Positions 27,126 through 36,021 of a stretch of 64,000 nt of DNA are shown here, piece after piece. Source of the DNA: an uncultured Odoribacter sp. (lineage in GTDB: Bacteria > Bacteroidota > Bacteroidia > Bacteroidales > Marinifilaceae); the NCBI GenBank assembly GCA_910589025.1, contig CAJURM010000001.1:124001-188000 (forward strand), written 5' to 3'. A program made the position numbers and the translations under genes. Positions within the stretch are counted from its first letter, which is position 1. Each line of letters opens with the position of its first letter. Under the pieces are notes generated by a model, which did no database searches, was not told where the DNA came from, and worked only from the letters and a program-made list of their open reading frames with translations.

Positions 27126-28085
27126 ATGGAAGATAATGCAAAACTGATCGACCAGTTAAAAGGAAAATACCAGGAACTTAAAAAAGAAATCTCCCGTACC
27201 ATTGTCGGACAGGAAGACGTAATCGATAAAGTGCTGATTTCAATATTCAGCAACGGCCATTGTCTGCTCATCGGTGTACCGGGACTGGCAAAAACCTTAC
27301 TGGTTACTGCCATATCGGAGACTTTGGATCTGAAATACAACCGGATTCAGTTCACGCCGGACCTGATGCCGTCCGATATTATCGGAACTGAAATCCTGGA
27401 TAATAACAAGGAATTCAAGTTTATCCCCGGTCCTCTTTTTGCCAACATCATCCTGGCGGACGAAATCAACCGTACGCCTCCCAAGACCCAGAGTGCCCTG
27501 TTGGAAGCCATGCAGGAACGTGAAATTACAGCCGCAGGGGTTACCCGTAAACTGGAACAGCCCTTCTTCGTACTGGCAACCCAGAACCCGATTGAACAGG
27601 AAGGTACCTATCCCTTGCCGGAAGCGCAGTTGGACCGATTCATGTTCAGTGTCGTACTGGACTATCCCACCCTTGAGGAAGAAATCAGCATCGTAGAGAA
27701 TACTACGGGTGAAGGACTCAAAAAACTGAACAAGATACTCAGCGGTCAGGAGATACTGCAATACCAGTCCGTTATCCGGCTGATGCCCGTACCGAAACAT
27801 ATCACGGAATACGCCGTTAAATTAGTGGCTAAAACCCGTCCCGGTAAACCCGGAGCCCATGAGTCGGCAGAAAAATACCTGAACTGGGGTGCCGGTCCCC
27901 GTGCCTCTCAATTCCTGATTGCCGGAGCCAAAACGCATGCTGCGCTGCAAGGAAAATATTCACCCGATATTGAGGACGTGAAATACGTAGCCGAGTCCAT
28001 TTTGCGCCACCGCATCTTCAAAAATTACAAGGCAGAAGCGGAGCATATCAGTGTGGAAGAGCTGATCCGGGAATTTTTAAAATAA
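27126..28085 (+). CDS. MoxR-family AAA+ ATPase
   Basis: The 319-residue protein is a MoxR ATPase with Walker A IGVPGLAKTLLV near residue 45, Walker B IILADEINRTPPKTQ near 112, and sensor-1 LATQNPIEQEGTYPLPE near 155, all typical. MoxR ATPases usually work as chaperones for von Willebrand-factor-A proteins encoded next door (DUF58 and BatA/BatB); none is found here, so the partner is unknown. A GTG at 27123 directly before the ATG is an alternative start adding one residue. It follows the SurA-like gene by 18 bp and precedes the OstA-like gene by 38 bp. Confidence 0.9.
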   Translation: MEDNAKLIDQLKGKYQELKKEISRTIVGQEDVIDKVLISIFSNGHCLLIGVPGLAKTLLVTAISETLDLKYNRIQFTPDLMPSDIIGTEILDNNKEFKFIPGPLFANIILADEINRTPPKTQSALLEAMQEREITAAGVTRKLEQPFFVLATQNPIEQEGTYPLPEAQLDRFMFSVVLDYPTLEEEISIVENTTGEGLKKLNKILSGQEILQYQSVIRLMPVPKHITEYAVKLVAKTRPGKPGAHESAEKYLNWGAGPRASQFLIAGAKTHAALQGKYSPDIEDVKYVAESILRHRIFKNYKAEAEHISVEELIREFLK

Positions 28086-28123
28086 GGAACGGACCTATCG
28101 TTAAAACCAAAATCATCAGTATC

Positions 28124-29617
28124 TTGACAAGAAAAGCCCTTTTCCTTTTCATCTGCCTGTCGGGTATATTCGGAATGGCCGGAGCCCAGAAAAAGGCTGT
28201 CATAAAAATACAGCACGCCGATTTCTATAAACCGGAACCGGCATTGAAACGGAACAAACTGATCGGGAACGTAAAACTGACCCAGAACAACATGGTGATG
28301 TCCTGTGACAGCCTTTACCAATACTCCGACAGCAATTACGTAGAAGCATTCGGACACGTTCATGCCATTCAGAACGACTCCCTGCACCTTTGGGGCGATT
28401 ACATGATATATGACGGCAATTCCCAACTGGCAAAAGTCAGAAGGCATGTTGTCATGCAGGATCCCACCATCACGCTGACTACCGATTTTCTGGATTATGA
28501 CGCACAGGACCGCATTGGTTACTATTTCAACTCCGGTATGTTGAAGGACAGCATCAATACCCTAATCAGCGATATGGGCTACTATTACACTACAACCCAC
28601 GATATGTTCTTCAAAGACAGCGTAAAGGTGTATACACCCGATTATACCATGCATTCGGACACGCTGATATACAATACAGATTCGAAAATCATCCGGATTA
28701 CCGGGCCGACAACCATTTACGGGGACAACCGCACCCTTTACTCTGAGAACGGTTGGTATAACACCCTCTCCTCCCATGCCGAACTATACAAAAACAATGT
28801 GTTGACTTACAATGAATACATCGCGTATGCCGATACCCTCGTTGTGGACAGTCTTACCAGTACGGCTATTATGAAAAACAACATCCACATGTATGATACG
28901 GTCAATAACATCATTGTGGGCGGCCATTATGGCGAGGTGTTGAAAAATAACGATTACGCCTTTATTACCGACCGGGCTTTGCTGACATTGGTCGGTAAAC
29001 AGGACTCGCTTTTTGTGCATGGGGATACCTTGTCCGTGTCGAAAGATTCAGCAGGCAACAACGTCATGAAAGCCTACTATGACACCCGCTTTTTCAGCCG
29101 GGATCTCCAAGGGCTATGCGATTCCATGGTCTTTCCTGTGGTTGATTCCACCATCCACTTGGTAGGTACTCCCATCGTTTGGGCCAGCGGCAACCAAATG
29201 ACGGCAACACAAATCGAAATGCTGATGGCAAACAATGTCATTAAAGAATTTCACCTAAACAAAAAAGCTATGATTATCAATCGGATAGACTCTACCAAAT
29301 ACAACCAGATTAAAGGTCGGGACATGGTAGGACACATGCAGAACAACGAACTCTATCTGGTCGATGTGAACGGCAACGGAGAGACACTCTACTATCCCGA
29401 TGACAAAGGCGTCATTATCGGAATGAACAAAGCCATCAGTTCATATATCAAAATTTACCTTGCCAACCGGAAAGTGAAAGACATTGTTTTCCTCCAGAAG
29501 CCCGAAGGCAACCTCAATCCCCTGTTCCTTGTCAATCCGGAAGAGATGCGCCTCCGTGATTTTCAGTGGCACATTGAAAAACAGCCGCAGACAAAAGAGG
29601 AGATTTTTCTGAAATAA
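28124..29617 (+). CDS. OstA-like (LptA/LptD N-domain) envelope protein, non-ATG start
   Basis: The 497-residue protein has a signal peptide (ALFLFICLSGIFGMAGAQ) and then repeated beta-strand units such as LIGNVKLTQNNMVMSCDS, AFGHVHAIQNDSLHLWGD and VRRHVVMQDPTITLTTD. These are the hallmark of OstA-fold (LptA-like) jellyroll proteins that bind lipopolysaccharide in the periplasm. It is longer than LptA (about 185 residues), and lacks the LptD barrel, which fits the OstA-like proteins of Bacteroidetes. No ATG is found at the right place: the best start is TTG at 28124, directly before the positive charges of the signal peptide. It ends 11 bp from the convergent gene at 29629. Confidence 0.8.
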   Translation: MTRKALFLFICLSGIFGMAGAQKKAVIKIQHADFYKPEPALKRNKLIGNVKLTQNNMVMSCDSLYQYSDSNYVEAFGHVHAIQNDSLHLWGDYMIYDGNSQLAKVRRHVVMQDPTITLTTDFLDYDAQDRIGYYFNSGMLKDSINTLISDMGYYYTTTHDMFFKDSVKVYTPDYTMHSDTLIYNTDSKIIRITGPTTIYGDNRTLYSENGWYNTLSSHAELYKNNVLTYNEYIAYADTLVVDSLTSTAIMKNNIHMYDTVNNIIVGGHYGEVLKNNDYAFITDRALLTLVGKQDSLFVHGDTLSVSKDSAGNNVMKAYYDTRFFSRDLQGLCDSMVFPVVDSTIHLVGTPIVWASGNQMTATQIEMLMANNVIKEFHLNKKAMIINRIDSTKYNQIKGRDMVGHMQNNELYLVDVNGNGETLYYPDDKGVIIGMNKAISSYIKIYLANRKVKDIVFLQKPEGNLNPLFLVNPEEMRLRDFQWHIEKQPQTKEEIFLK

Positions 29618-29628
29618 AAGGCACTGTT

Positions 29629-30810
29629 TTAATTTTCGAAATATACCGTATAGTTATCCCAGAATTTCGGATTGGGGCGGATGTCCTCGTAATACATTCT
29701 GCCTGTCACAGCTTCCGGGTCACGGGCATTTACCTGTGTCGTCACATACTGCATTTTTCCGCTCACCTTGTCCTCTCCCTTACCATAGGTATAAGAGAGG
29801 GTAATACCGCTCAGGAAGTAACGGCTTTCTAATTTCTTGTAATTAGTCGTAATGGTCATGTCCACCGCTCCCGTTTTGTAGTCTCCGGCGGGAATGAGAT
29901 TTCTCCCCAGGCGGCTGTAATCGGAAGCCGAAAGGTGCATGGTGTTTTTCAGTACGGCATAATCTTTCAGATTGATATAGATTTCGCCCGAACATTTGCT
30001 CACGCCTGCACTTCCCGTTGTTGAGAGCGAAGGTTTGTTCACTTCGTAACCGATTACCTGAACGGAATCGCCTTCAAACAGCAGTCGTCCTTTATTGGAA
30101 AGTTTATAATCCCTGATGTTATCCGCATCCAGGATATTACGCGTATGCCGGACTACATCGGCGGTCAGAATATCATCAAAGTACGTCAGCCCGTCCAAAA
30201 CCGATTCCGGTTCTTTGTTCCTTCTTACTTCATCATATCGGTAATGGAGCTCTTTAAATGCCGTTTCCGTATTGCTCCGGTTGTATCCTTTCGAATCATA
30301 CAGCGTCACAATAGCCTCTTTCGAAGCGACCGGAGCATCGTTACCGGAAACCTGGTACTGGAAATATCCCCGGTAATTGTAGGGGCTTGCAAAATAATTC
30401 CTGCCGATGTTCTCCACCGCCTGCTTCAACATCTTTCTGTAAACCAGCGACTGGGCATTTACATTCACCTGCTGGATGGCATAGATAACCGGTTGCAGGG
30501 CAATCTTCCACCCTTCCTCTTTGGCCGCGGCATCCGTCACTTTTATATCATAGGGGGCATACCCCACAACGGAAACCCGCAGTTTTTTATCGGCATAGGC
30601 TCCCGGTAAAAGCAATTCAAACGCTCCGTCCATATCTGAAGCGACGCCTGCCAAGGTACCCACCACCCCTAAATTGGCAAACGGCACCGGTTCGCCCGTT
30701 GAAGCATCCGTCACCGTTCCTTTTATCTTTATTCTACTGGTTTCCTGTGCTTTGCCCAACAATATCACACTAAAAAGCACCATAATCAGCGAGAGAACCT
30801 TTTTATTCAT
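29629..30810 (-). CDS. Carboxypeptidase-regulatory-like domain protein
   Basis: The 393-residue protein has a signal peptide (LSLIMVLFSVILLGKAQE) and then a CarboxypepD_reg-like beta-sandwich (about residues 28-105; KIKGTVTDASTGEPVPFANL, ASDMDGAFELLLPG), like the N-terminal extension of SusC proteins. The remaining two thirds is a beta-rich region with YFQYQVSGND and EIYINLKDYAVLKNT, similar to other Bacteroidetes outer-membrane-associated proteins of unknown function. There is no TonB barrel. A longer frame from 30846 would start upstream of the -7 box at 30844-30851, so the ATG at 30810 is chosen. It is divergent from the lipoprotein gene at 30892. Confidence 0.78.
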   Translation of the reverse strand: MNKKVLSLIMVLFSVILLGKAQETSRIKIKGTVTDASTGEPVPFANLGVVGTLAGVASDMDGAFELLLPGAYADKKLRVSVVGYAPYDIKVTDAAAKEEGWKIALQPVIYAIQQVNVNAQSLVYRKMLKQAVENIGRNYFASPYNYRGYFQYQVSGNDAPVASKEAIVTLYDSKGYNRSNTETAFKELHYRYDEVRRNKEPESVLDGLTYFDDILTADVVRHTRNILDADNIRDYKLSNKGRLLFEGDSVQVIGYEVNKPSLSTTGSAGVSKCSGEIYINLKDYAVLKNTMHLSASDYSRLGRNLIPAGDYKTGAVDMTITTNYKKLESRYFLSGITLSYTYGKGEDKVSGKMQYVTTQVNARDPEAVTGRMYYEDIRPNPKFWDNYTVYFEN

Positions 30811-30832
30811 AGCAATTCTGTTATTTATTTCG

Positions 30833-30851
30833 TATATTTGCCCCAAAGTTA
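30833..30851. promoter_or_regulatory. Two back-to-back -7 boxes, divergent overlapping promoters
   Basis: TATATTTG on the plus strand (30833-30840) and TAACTTTG on the minus strand (30844-30851) are both exact TAnnTTTG matches, separated by three bases. The minus box has a TTTG -33 element at 30869-30872 with a 17-bp spacer. The two promoters serve the genes at 30892 (plus) and 30810 (minus) and cannot easily be occupied together. Confidence 0.6.
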
Positions 30852-30891
30852 ATGATAATCTTTAAAACCAAAGCTATTTTACCGATAGTAA

Positions 30892-31557
30892 ATGAAACTT
30901 GTTATGAAAAGAACCGCATTATACATCACGGGAGGTATTCTGACCGCAGTGCTGCTGTCTTCCTGCGTGTCCAAAAAGAAATTTGACGAACTGGCCCGGG
31001 CGAAAACCTCGATAGACAGGGAGTTGCTGCAAGTGAAGAGAGAAAAAAAGAACCTGGAAAGGGAACTTCAGCAAAGCAAGGACGACTTCAACACGGTACG
31101 TTACCAGTTGACGGAAAACAATGCGGCCAAGGACAAAAAAATCGATGAGTTGTATACGAAACTCCGTAACTTAGAAAGCAAACAGTCCGAATTGAAAAAC
31201 GAACTGAGCAATGTCGCGGATGAAATCAAATACACCTCCCAGAGTTCCGACCAGAAAATCGCTTCTCTGGAGAAACGAATAAAAACGCTGACTTCCCAGC
31301 GGGATGAAGTGAAAAAAGCCCTTACCGAACTCCAGACGAACCTGGAATGGGAGAACCGGAAACTGAAAAGCGAACTGGAAACGGCAAACAGCAAACAGGA
31401 GACGCTGAGCAATGAAAACAAAAAAATGCAGCAGACTCTTGACGAAGCCAATAAAAAATTGGGCTGGATACGCAAGCAAAAAGCCGCCAGCGATGCGGAA
31501 GTCGAAAAATTGACCAATCAGGTGAAATTATTGAAAAAAGAACTCTATAAAGAGTAA
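30892..31557 (+). CDS. Coiled-coil lipoprotein
   Basis: The 221-residue protein has a lipoprotein signal peptide ending at LTAVLLSSC (a second ATG at 30904 is an equally good start). After the cysteine almost the whole chain is charged heptad sequence (for example ELLQVKREKKNLERELQQ), predicted as one long coiled coil. There is no recognised enzymatic domain. Such proteins often act as periplasmic spacers or scaffolds. The next gene, a small membrane protein, begins 4 bp later, so the two are probably made together. Function unknown. Confidence 0.8.
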   Translation: MKLVMKRTALYITGGILTAVLLSSCVSKKKFDELARAKTSIDRELLQVKREKKNLERELQQSKDDFNTVRYQLTENNAAKDKKIDELYTKLRNLESKQSELKNELSNVADEIKYTSQSSDQKIASLEKRIKTLTSQRDEVKKALTELQTNLEWENRKLKSELETANSKQETLSNENKKMQQTLDEANKKLGWIRKQKAASDAEVEKLTNQVKLLKKELYKE

Positions 31558-31561
31558 ACAG

Positions 31562-31939
31562 ATGGTCGGTATCATTATCGGAATAGCAGGGCTTCTCACC
31601 ATACTCGGAGTAGCCCTGTTTACATATATAAACCGCAACAAGGAACAGGAAGCCGGTACGCCCCCGCCGGACGCCGAGTGTTGTGGCGCACATGCAGTAT
31701 GTGAGAAAGGACTCAAAAAAATAGAACCCGTCATCGACTATTTTGACGATGAAGAACTCGACGCAATGAAAGGCATCCCTGCCGGGGATTTCACTGACGC
31801 ACAACTGGACCAGTTCCGCGATGTTCTTTACACCCTGCGCAAAGAGGAAATCGAAGACTGGCTCATCAGTCTGGAAAAACGGGAGATTCAATTTCCGGAA
31901 CTGCTGAAAGCCGAAGCCCTGGATTTACTCCGGGGATAG
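31562..31939 (+). CDS. Small membrane-anchored protein with CCG-x3-VC motif
   Basis: The 125-residue protein has one N-terminal membrane helix (about residues 3-24), a short proline-rich linker, the cysteine cluster ECCGAHAVC (C40, C41, C47 with a histidine at 44) and an acidic helical C-terminal domain (FDDEELDAMKGIPAGDF). Proteins of this shape are conserved in Bacteroidetes and sometimes carry a phospholipase label that I cannot support from sequence. The three cysteines and a histidine could bind a metal. It is paired with the coiled-coil lipoprotein upstream and its last 15 bp overlap the end of the convergent DUF2851 gene. Confidence 0.75.
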   Translation: MVGIIIGIAGLLTILGVALFTYINRNKEQEAGTPPPDAECCGAHAVCEKGLKKIEPVIDYFDDEELDAMKGIPAGDFTDAQLDQFRDVLYTLRKEEIEDWLISLEKREIQFPELLKAEALDLLRG

Positions 31940-33217
31940 GATTATCCCGCTCCGGCTTTTCAATACCTCTCTCCCCACCCGGCATCTGAGACACAGCCGA
32001 TGGTCACAATATTCTTTTTGCAACTGAATCAATGCCTGGGTTTGCAGCGCGGAATCAAAAACAAATCCGCACTTTGTCCAGGTTTGCACAATAGAATTGT
32101 CCTCCGGTTCTGTTTGTTCCAGCCAGTTTAACGCTTTTTCCGCCAACTGCTCATTACCGTGCATCCGACCGTATATAAACAGGAAAGGCACCAACGCATT
32201 AATCAGCAGCACCTGCCGAAGTTTCTTTCCCATCCGTTTTTTACGGGCTGCCGATTCTCTTTGAAAAACATAGTGTGTATCCCAATAAGCCGAAGCCTCC
32301 GTGTCAAAAAGGGCGATAACTTCCTTCACTGTTCCCGCTCCTGCCAAATGAGGGACAACAGCCCTGAACCGAGAAATGAAAGCCGCTAACAGTGCCAGCC
32401 GCACCGTCGGGAAACTCCCCGGACGAATGCGCAGGAATCGCCACATTTGTGCCGGCATTTCAACCAAATGATGTTTGGCACGATAGTAAGCATATTCCTT
32501 TTTCAATACCTTTACATATTCATCTTCCCCGGCACCTCCCAAAAGTCCTGAAACACCGAATATCAAGGCTTCGACAACAGGCAACTGCCCCGCATACCTG
32601 AGTAATATTTTATAAGGCAGATTCAAGGCAAGCTGCTGGAAAGCCTCCGCATTTACATTCCCCGCCCAATACCTGCACAACAAACGGTAAAAACACTCTT
32701 CCCAATCATTGCCAGTCAGCAGCAATAGCCGACGGATATCCTCTACTTTACGTTCTAACCGTTCTACAGCCAAAGAGGGCAATGTCAGATGAAACCACTC
32801 ATTCCCCATCTCCCCAAGTCTCCGGGCACACCCCGGCAATGCACGGGCATCCCGCATAAAAACATACTCCCGGTAAAGGTCGTCAGCAAACTCCAGCACC
32901 ACGCTCTCCACCTCCCGTTTGCGACTGTCGTATACCCTTACATCATTCGTTTTTACCACCGACAGGATAACATTGTTATAGGCTGCGTCCCGATGGTGAC
33001 CGTGATTGTACCAATCACTGCTTTTCAAATGAATCTCCACATTTCCCGCCAATATCAACCCGTTCATTTGTATACGGGCGTTAAAGAAATCGGGACCTGC
33101 ATTGCGGTTTGCCTCTCCGGGATGCAGAATCTGTACATTTTTCCCGGTATGCGTGGTAAAACCCCTTCCTTTGTAAAGGGAATTCGCCCAAATGTATTGT
33201 AAAAACTCTTCCTTCAT
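31925..33217 (-). CDS. DUF2851 family protein
   Basis: The 430-residue protein begins MKEEFLQYIWANSLYKGRG and continues with LHPGEANRNAGPDFFNARI and GNVEIHLKSSDWYNHGHH, the signature of the DUF2851 family found mainly in Bacteroidetes. No signal peptide is seen, so it should be cytoplasmic. The conserved N-terminal block, rich in D, E, H and K in the pattern G-x-D-F...GxVEIH-x-K, resembles the core of restriction-like (PD-D/EXK) nucleases; this is inference. A longer frame from 33268 adds 17 residues without support. It ends in a 15-bp overlap with the gene at 31562 and is divergent from 33337. Confidence 0.82.
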   Translation of the reverse strand: MKEEFLQYIWANSLYKGRGFTTHTGKNVQILHPGEANRNAGPDFFNARIQMNGLILAGNVEIHLKSSDWYNHGHHRDAAYNNVILSVVKTNDVRVYDSRKREVESVVLEFADDLYREYVFMRDARALPGCARRLGEMGNEWFHLTLPSLAVERLERKVEDIRRLLLLTGNDWEECFYRLLCRYWAGNVNAEAFQQLALNLPYKILLRYAGQLPVVEALIFGVSGLLGGAGEDEYVKVLKKEYAYYRAKHHLVEMPAQMWRFLRIRPGSFPTVRLALLAAFISRFRAVVPHLAGAGTVKEVIALFDTEASAYWDTHYVFQRESAARKKRMGKKLRQVLLINALVPFLFIYGRMHGNEQLAEKALNWLEQTEPEDNSIVQTWTKCGFVFDSALQTQALIQLQKEYCDHRLCLRCRVGREVLKSRSGIILSPE

Positions 33218-33303
33218 CGTTCCCGGTATTAATCCTCTACAATTTACGTTAAAAAAATGCAAAAACAAAGCATTCCGGCATCAGATTGCAGGCTTATTTT
33301 TCA

Positions 33304-33311
33304 TATCTTTG
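33304..33311 (+). promoter_or_regulatory. -7 box for the coiled-coil gene at 33337
   Basis: TATCTTTG is an exact TAnnTTTG match 25 bp before the ATG. Confidence 0.5.
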
Positions 33312-33336
33312 TTAGCAATTTTTAATACTCGGAAAA

Positions 33337-34227
33337 ATGGAAGGAAACAAACTGATTGAGAACAAGAAAGATAAAACGTTAGTGATGATTATAGCCGGTC
33401 TGGGCATCGTGCTGGTCGTTTTATTCATTTTCTTTATGGTGGAAAGATCCGCCAACCGCAAACACATAGCTGAAATTCACCAGGAAAAAGAGCTGCTGGA
33501 ACAGGAACTTACCGACCTGAGCAGCAATTATGATAATCTGAAAACCTCCAACGATACACTGAACGAAAAACTGTCGGCGGAACAGGAGAAGATTGCCACC
33601 CTGCTCGATGAGATGAAGAAATTCAGAGACAATTCCTATGCCGAAATCAACCGGTATAAAAAGGAAATTGGAACCCTTAAGACGGTTTTGCGTAGTTACG
33701 TTGTACAGATAGATTCGCTCAACCAACTGAATCAAAAGTTGACAGCCGAAAATACCCAAGTGAAAAAGCAGATCAGTTGGGTAAGGGAAAGAAACAACAA
33801 ACTGGAAAAAGAACAGAAAAACATGCAGGAAGTCATTGCCCGCGCAGGAGCGCTGACAGCAGAGAATTTTGTCGTCGTACCCATCAGCAAAAAAGGCAAG
33901 GAAACCAACTGGAAGAAATGTTTCCAACTGCGGGCAGACTTTGTCATTCCCAAGAACATTACCGCCAAGCGGGGGCCGCGCATGATTTACCTGCGTTTCA
34001 CCCGTCCCGACGGCAAAGTGATTGCATTCAGCGATAAGTCTTTCTTCAAATACCAGAATGCCAGTCTTACGTATTCCGCCAAACGGGAAATCGAATACGA
34101 AGGGGAACGCCTGGACCCGGTGTCCATCTATTGGCCCAATGATGGCAGCCTAATAAAAGGGAAATATACAGCCGAACTGTTCTGCGACAACGAAAACATC
34201 GGCAGTACGGAATTTTTCCTGAAATAA
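33337..34227 (+). CDS. Membrane-anchored coiled-coil protein with C-terminal beta domain
   Basis: The 296-residue protein has a short cytoplasmic start, one membrane helix (about residues 15-38, VMIIAGLGIVLVVLFIFFMV), a long coiled coil (about 45-165, including ELLEQELTDLSSNYDNLK) and a C-terminal beta-rich domain (about 170-296; MIYLRFTRPDGKVIAFSD). Such proteins occur widely in Bacteroidetes without a known role. The shape suggests a periplasmic reach from the inner membrane. fhs follows 33 bp later but has no obvious functional link. Confidence 0.75.
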   Translation: MEGNKLIENKKDKTLVMIIAGLGIVLVVLFIFFMVERSANRKHIAEIHQEKELLEQELTDLSSNYDNLKTSNDTLNEKLSAEQEKIATLLDEMKKFRDNSYAEINRYKKEIGTLKTVLRSYVVQIDSLNQLNQKLTAENTQVKKQISWVRERNNKLEKEQKNMQEVIARAGALTAENFVVVPISKKGKETNWKKCFQLRADFVIPKNITAKRGPRMIYLRFTRPDGKVIAFSDKSFFKYQNASLTYSAKREIEYEGERLDPVSIYWPNDGSLIKGKYTAELFCDNENIGSTEFFLK

Positions 34228-34260
34228 ATAACCATACACCATACAACACAAAACTAAACT

Positions 34261-35928
34261 ATGACAGACATTGAAATTGCCAATTCCGTAACCATGAAAC
34301 CCATTACGGAAATTGCCGGGAAATTGGGCATCCCTGCCGATGTTCCCGAACTGTACGGGAAGTACAAGGCGAAGTTACCCCTTTGCCTGATAGATGAAAC
34401 CCAAATCAGGAACAAACACCTGATTTTAGTTTCTGCCATATCTCCCACGCCTGCCGGGGAAGGAAAAACCACCGTGTCCATCGGTTTGGCGGAGGGACTG
34501 AACCGCATCGGGAAACAAACGACCGTCGTCCTGCGGGAACCTTCGTTGGGTCCCGTATTCGGAATTAAGGGAGGTGCTACCGGAGGAGGTTATTCCCAGG
34601 TCTTGCCAATGGAAGACATCAATCTCCACTTTACGGGCGATTTCAATGCTGTGGAGAAAGCACACAATTTATTATCCGCATTGATTGACAATAACATCCA
34701 GAGCAAAACGTCCTCCATCGGACTGGACCCGCGGACCGTGACCTGGAAAAGAGTCATGGACATGAACGACCGTTCGCTCCGGCACATTATTGTCGGGTTA
34801 GGCGGCACGACGTCCGGCATTCCCAGGGAAACCGGATTCGACATCACGGCTGCTTCGGAAGTGATGGCTATCCTTTGTCTGGCGGAGGATTTCGAAGATT
34901 TAAAACAACGCTTGGGAAATATATTCATCGGCTACACGTACGACAAGAAACCGGTATATGCCCGCGATCTGAAAGCCAACGGAGCGATGGCGGCTTTGTT
35001 GAAAGAAGCGATTAAACCGAATCTGGTACAGACGATTGAAGGCAATCCCGCCATCATTCACGGGGGACCTTTTGCCAACATTGCCCAGGGTACAAACTCG
35101 GTTATTGCGACAAAAATGGGGCTTTCCCTCTCCGACTTTGTCGTCACAGAAGCCGGATTCGGCTTTGACCTCGGAGCGGAGAAGTTTTTCGATATCAAAT
35201 GTGTCAAAGCAGGTTTAAATCCCAGTGCCGTAGTTCTGGTAGCCACGGTGAGAGCCCTCAAATATCACGGAGGCGTGAAACTCGACGCACTGAAAGAAGA
35301 GAATACGGAAGCTCTTGCCCAAGGCATGGAGAACCTGGAAAAGCATGTTGAAAACATGAAAAAATTCAACATCTGTCCCATTGTCGCCATCAACCGTTTT
35401 GTCAGTGACACCGAAGCGGAAATCGAAATGGTGAAAGAGAAGTGTAAATCGCTGGGTATCCCGGTGGAAGTGGCGAATGTCTGGGCCGAAGGCGGAAAAG
35501 GGGCTGAAAAATTAGCCGCCCTGACGGCCAAGGTTGCCGAACAGTGTCTCTGCCAGCTCAAGCCCCTGTACGACTGGAACTGGAGCGTAGAGAAGAAAAT
35601 CGAAACCATCGCCAAAGAAATCTACGGGGCAGCAGCCATCGACTATACTTCCCAGGCCAAAAGTGACCTGAAAAAAATAAAGGCTCTGGAACTGGAACAC
35701 CTGCCTGTTTGTATGGCCAAAACCCAGAAGTCATTGTCCGACAACCCGAAACTGCTGGGGCGTCCCAAAGATTTTATCGTCACGGTAAGGCAGATTGAAA
35801 TCGCCTCCGGTGCCGGGTTTGTCATTCCCATCACGGGCGACATCATGCGTATGCCCGGATTGCCTGACCAACCTGCGGCTGAACGTATCGATATAGATAA
35901 GGAAGGCCACATTTCCGGTCTGTTCTGA
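34261..35928 (+). CDS. fhs: Formate--tetrahydrofolate ligase
   Basis: Fhs activates formate with ATP to 10-formyl-THF, the donor used by PurH and for initiator tRNA. The 555-residue length is standard. The P-loop is TPAGEGKTTVSIGLAEGL near residue 64; other family blocks are REPSLGPVFGIKGGATGGG near 97 and GFGFDLGAEKF near 300. The C-terminal ITGDIMRMPGLP is also typical. A strong hairpin follows the gene. Confidence 0.97.
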   Translation: MTDIEIANSVTMKPITEIAGKLGIPADVPELYGKYKAKLPLCLIDETQIRNKHLILVSAISPTPAGEGKTTVSIGLAEGLNRIGKQTTVVLREPSLGPVFGIKGGATGGGYSQVLPMEDINLHFTGDFNAVEKAHNLLSALIDNNIQSKTSSIGLDPRTVTWKRVMDMNDRSLRHIIVGLGGTTSGIPRETGFDITAASEVMAILCLAEDFEDLKQRLGNIFIGYTYDKKPVYARDLKANGAMAALLKEAIKPNLVQTIEGNPAIIHGGPFANIAQGTNSVIATKMGLSLSDFVVTEAGFGFDLGAEKFFDIKCVKAGLNPSAVVLVATVRALKYHGGVKLDALKEENTEALAQGMENLEKHVENMKKFNICPIVAINRFVSDTEAEIEMVKEKCKSLGIPVEVANVWAEGGKGAEKLAALTAKVAEQCLCQLKPLYDWNWSVEKKIETIAKEIYGAAAIDYTSQAKSDLKKIKALELEHLPVCMAKTQKSLSDNPKLLGRPKDFIVTVRQIEIASGAGFVIPITGDIMRMPGLPDQPAAERIDIDKEGHISGLF

Positions 35929-35951
35929 CCGGGTATTCATCCAATAAATTA

Positions 35952-35990
35952 CAATGGAGCATCATGCCGCAAACGGCGGCAGCTCTATTG
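35952..35990 (+). terminator. Strong stem-loop after fhs
   Basis: CAATGGAGC (35952-35960) pairs with GCTCTATTG (35982-35990) over nine positions with one G-T pair, and inside it GCCG/CGGC forms a second stem around CAAA. It lies between fhs and the next gene. There is no U run, so it may be a processing or stability element rather than a true terminator. Confidence 0.45.
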
Positions 35991-36021
35991 TTATGTGTAA
36001 TCTGACCTTAAAAACACACCT

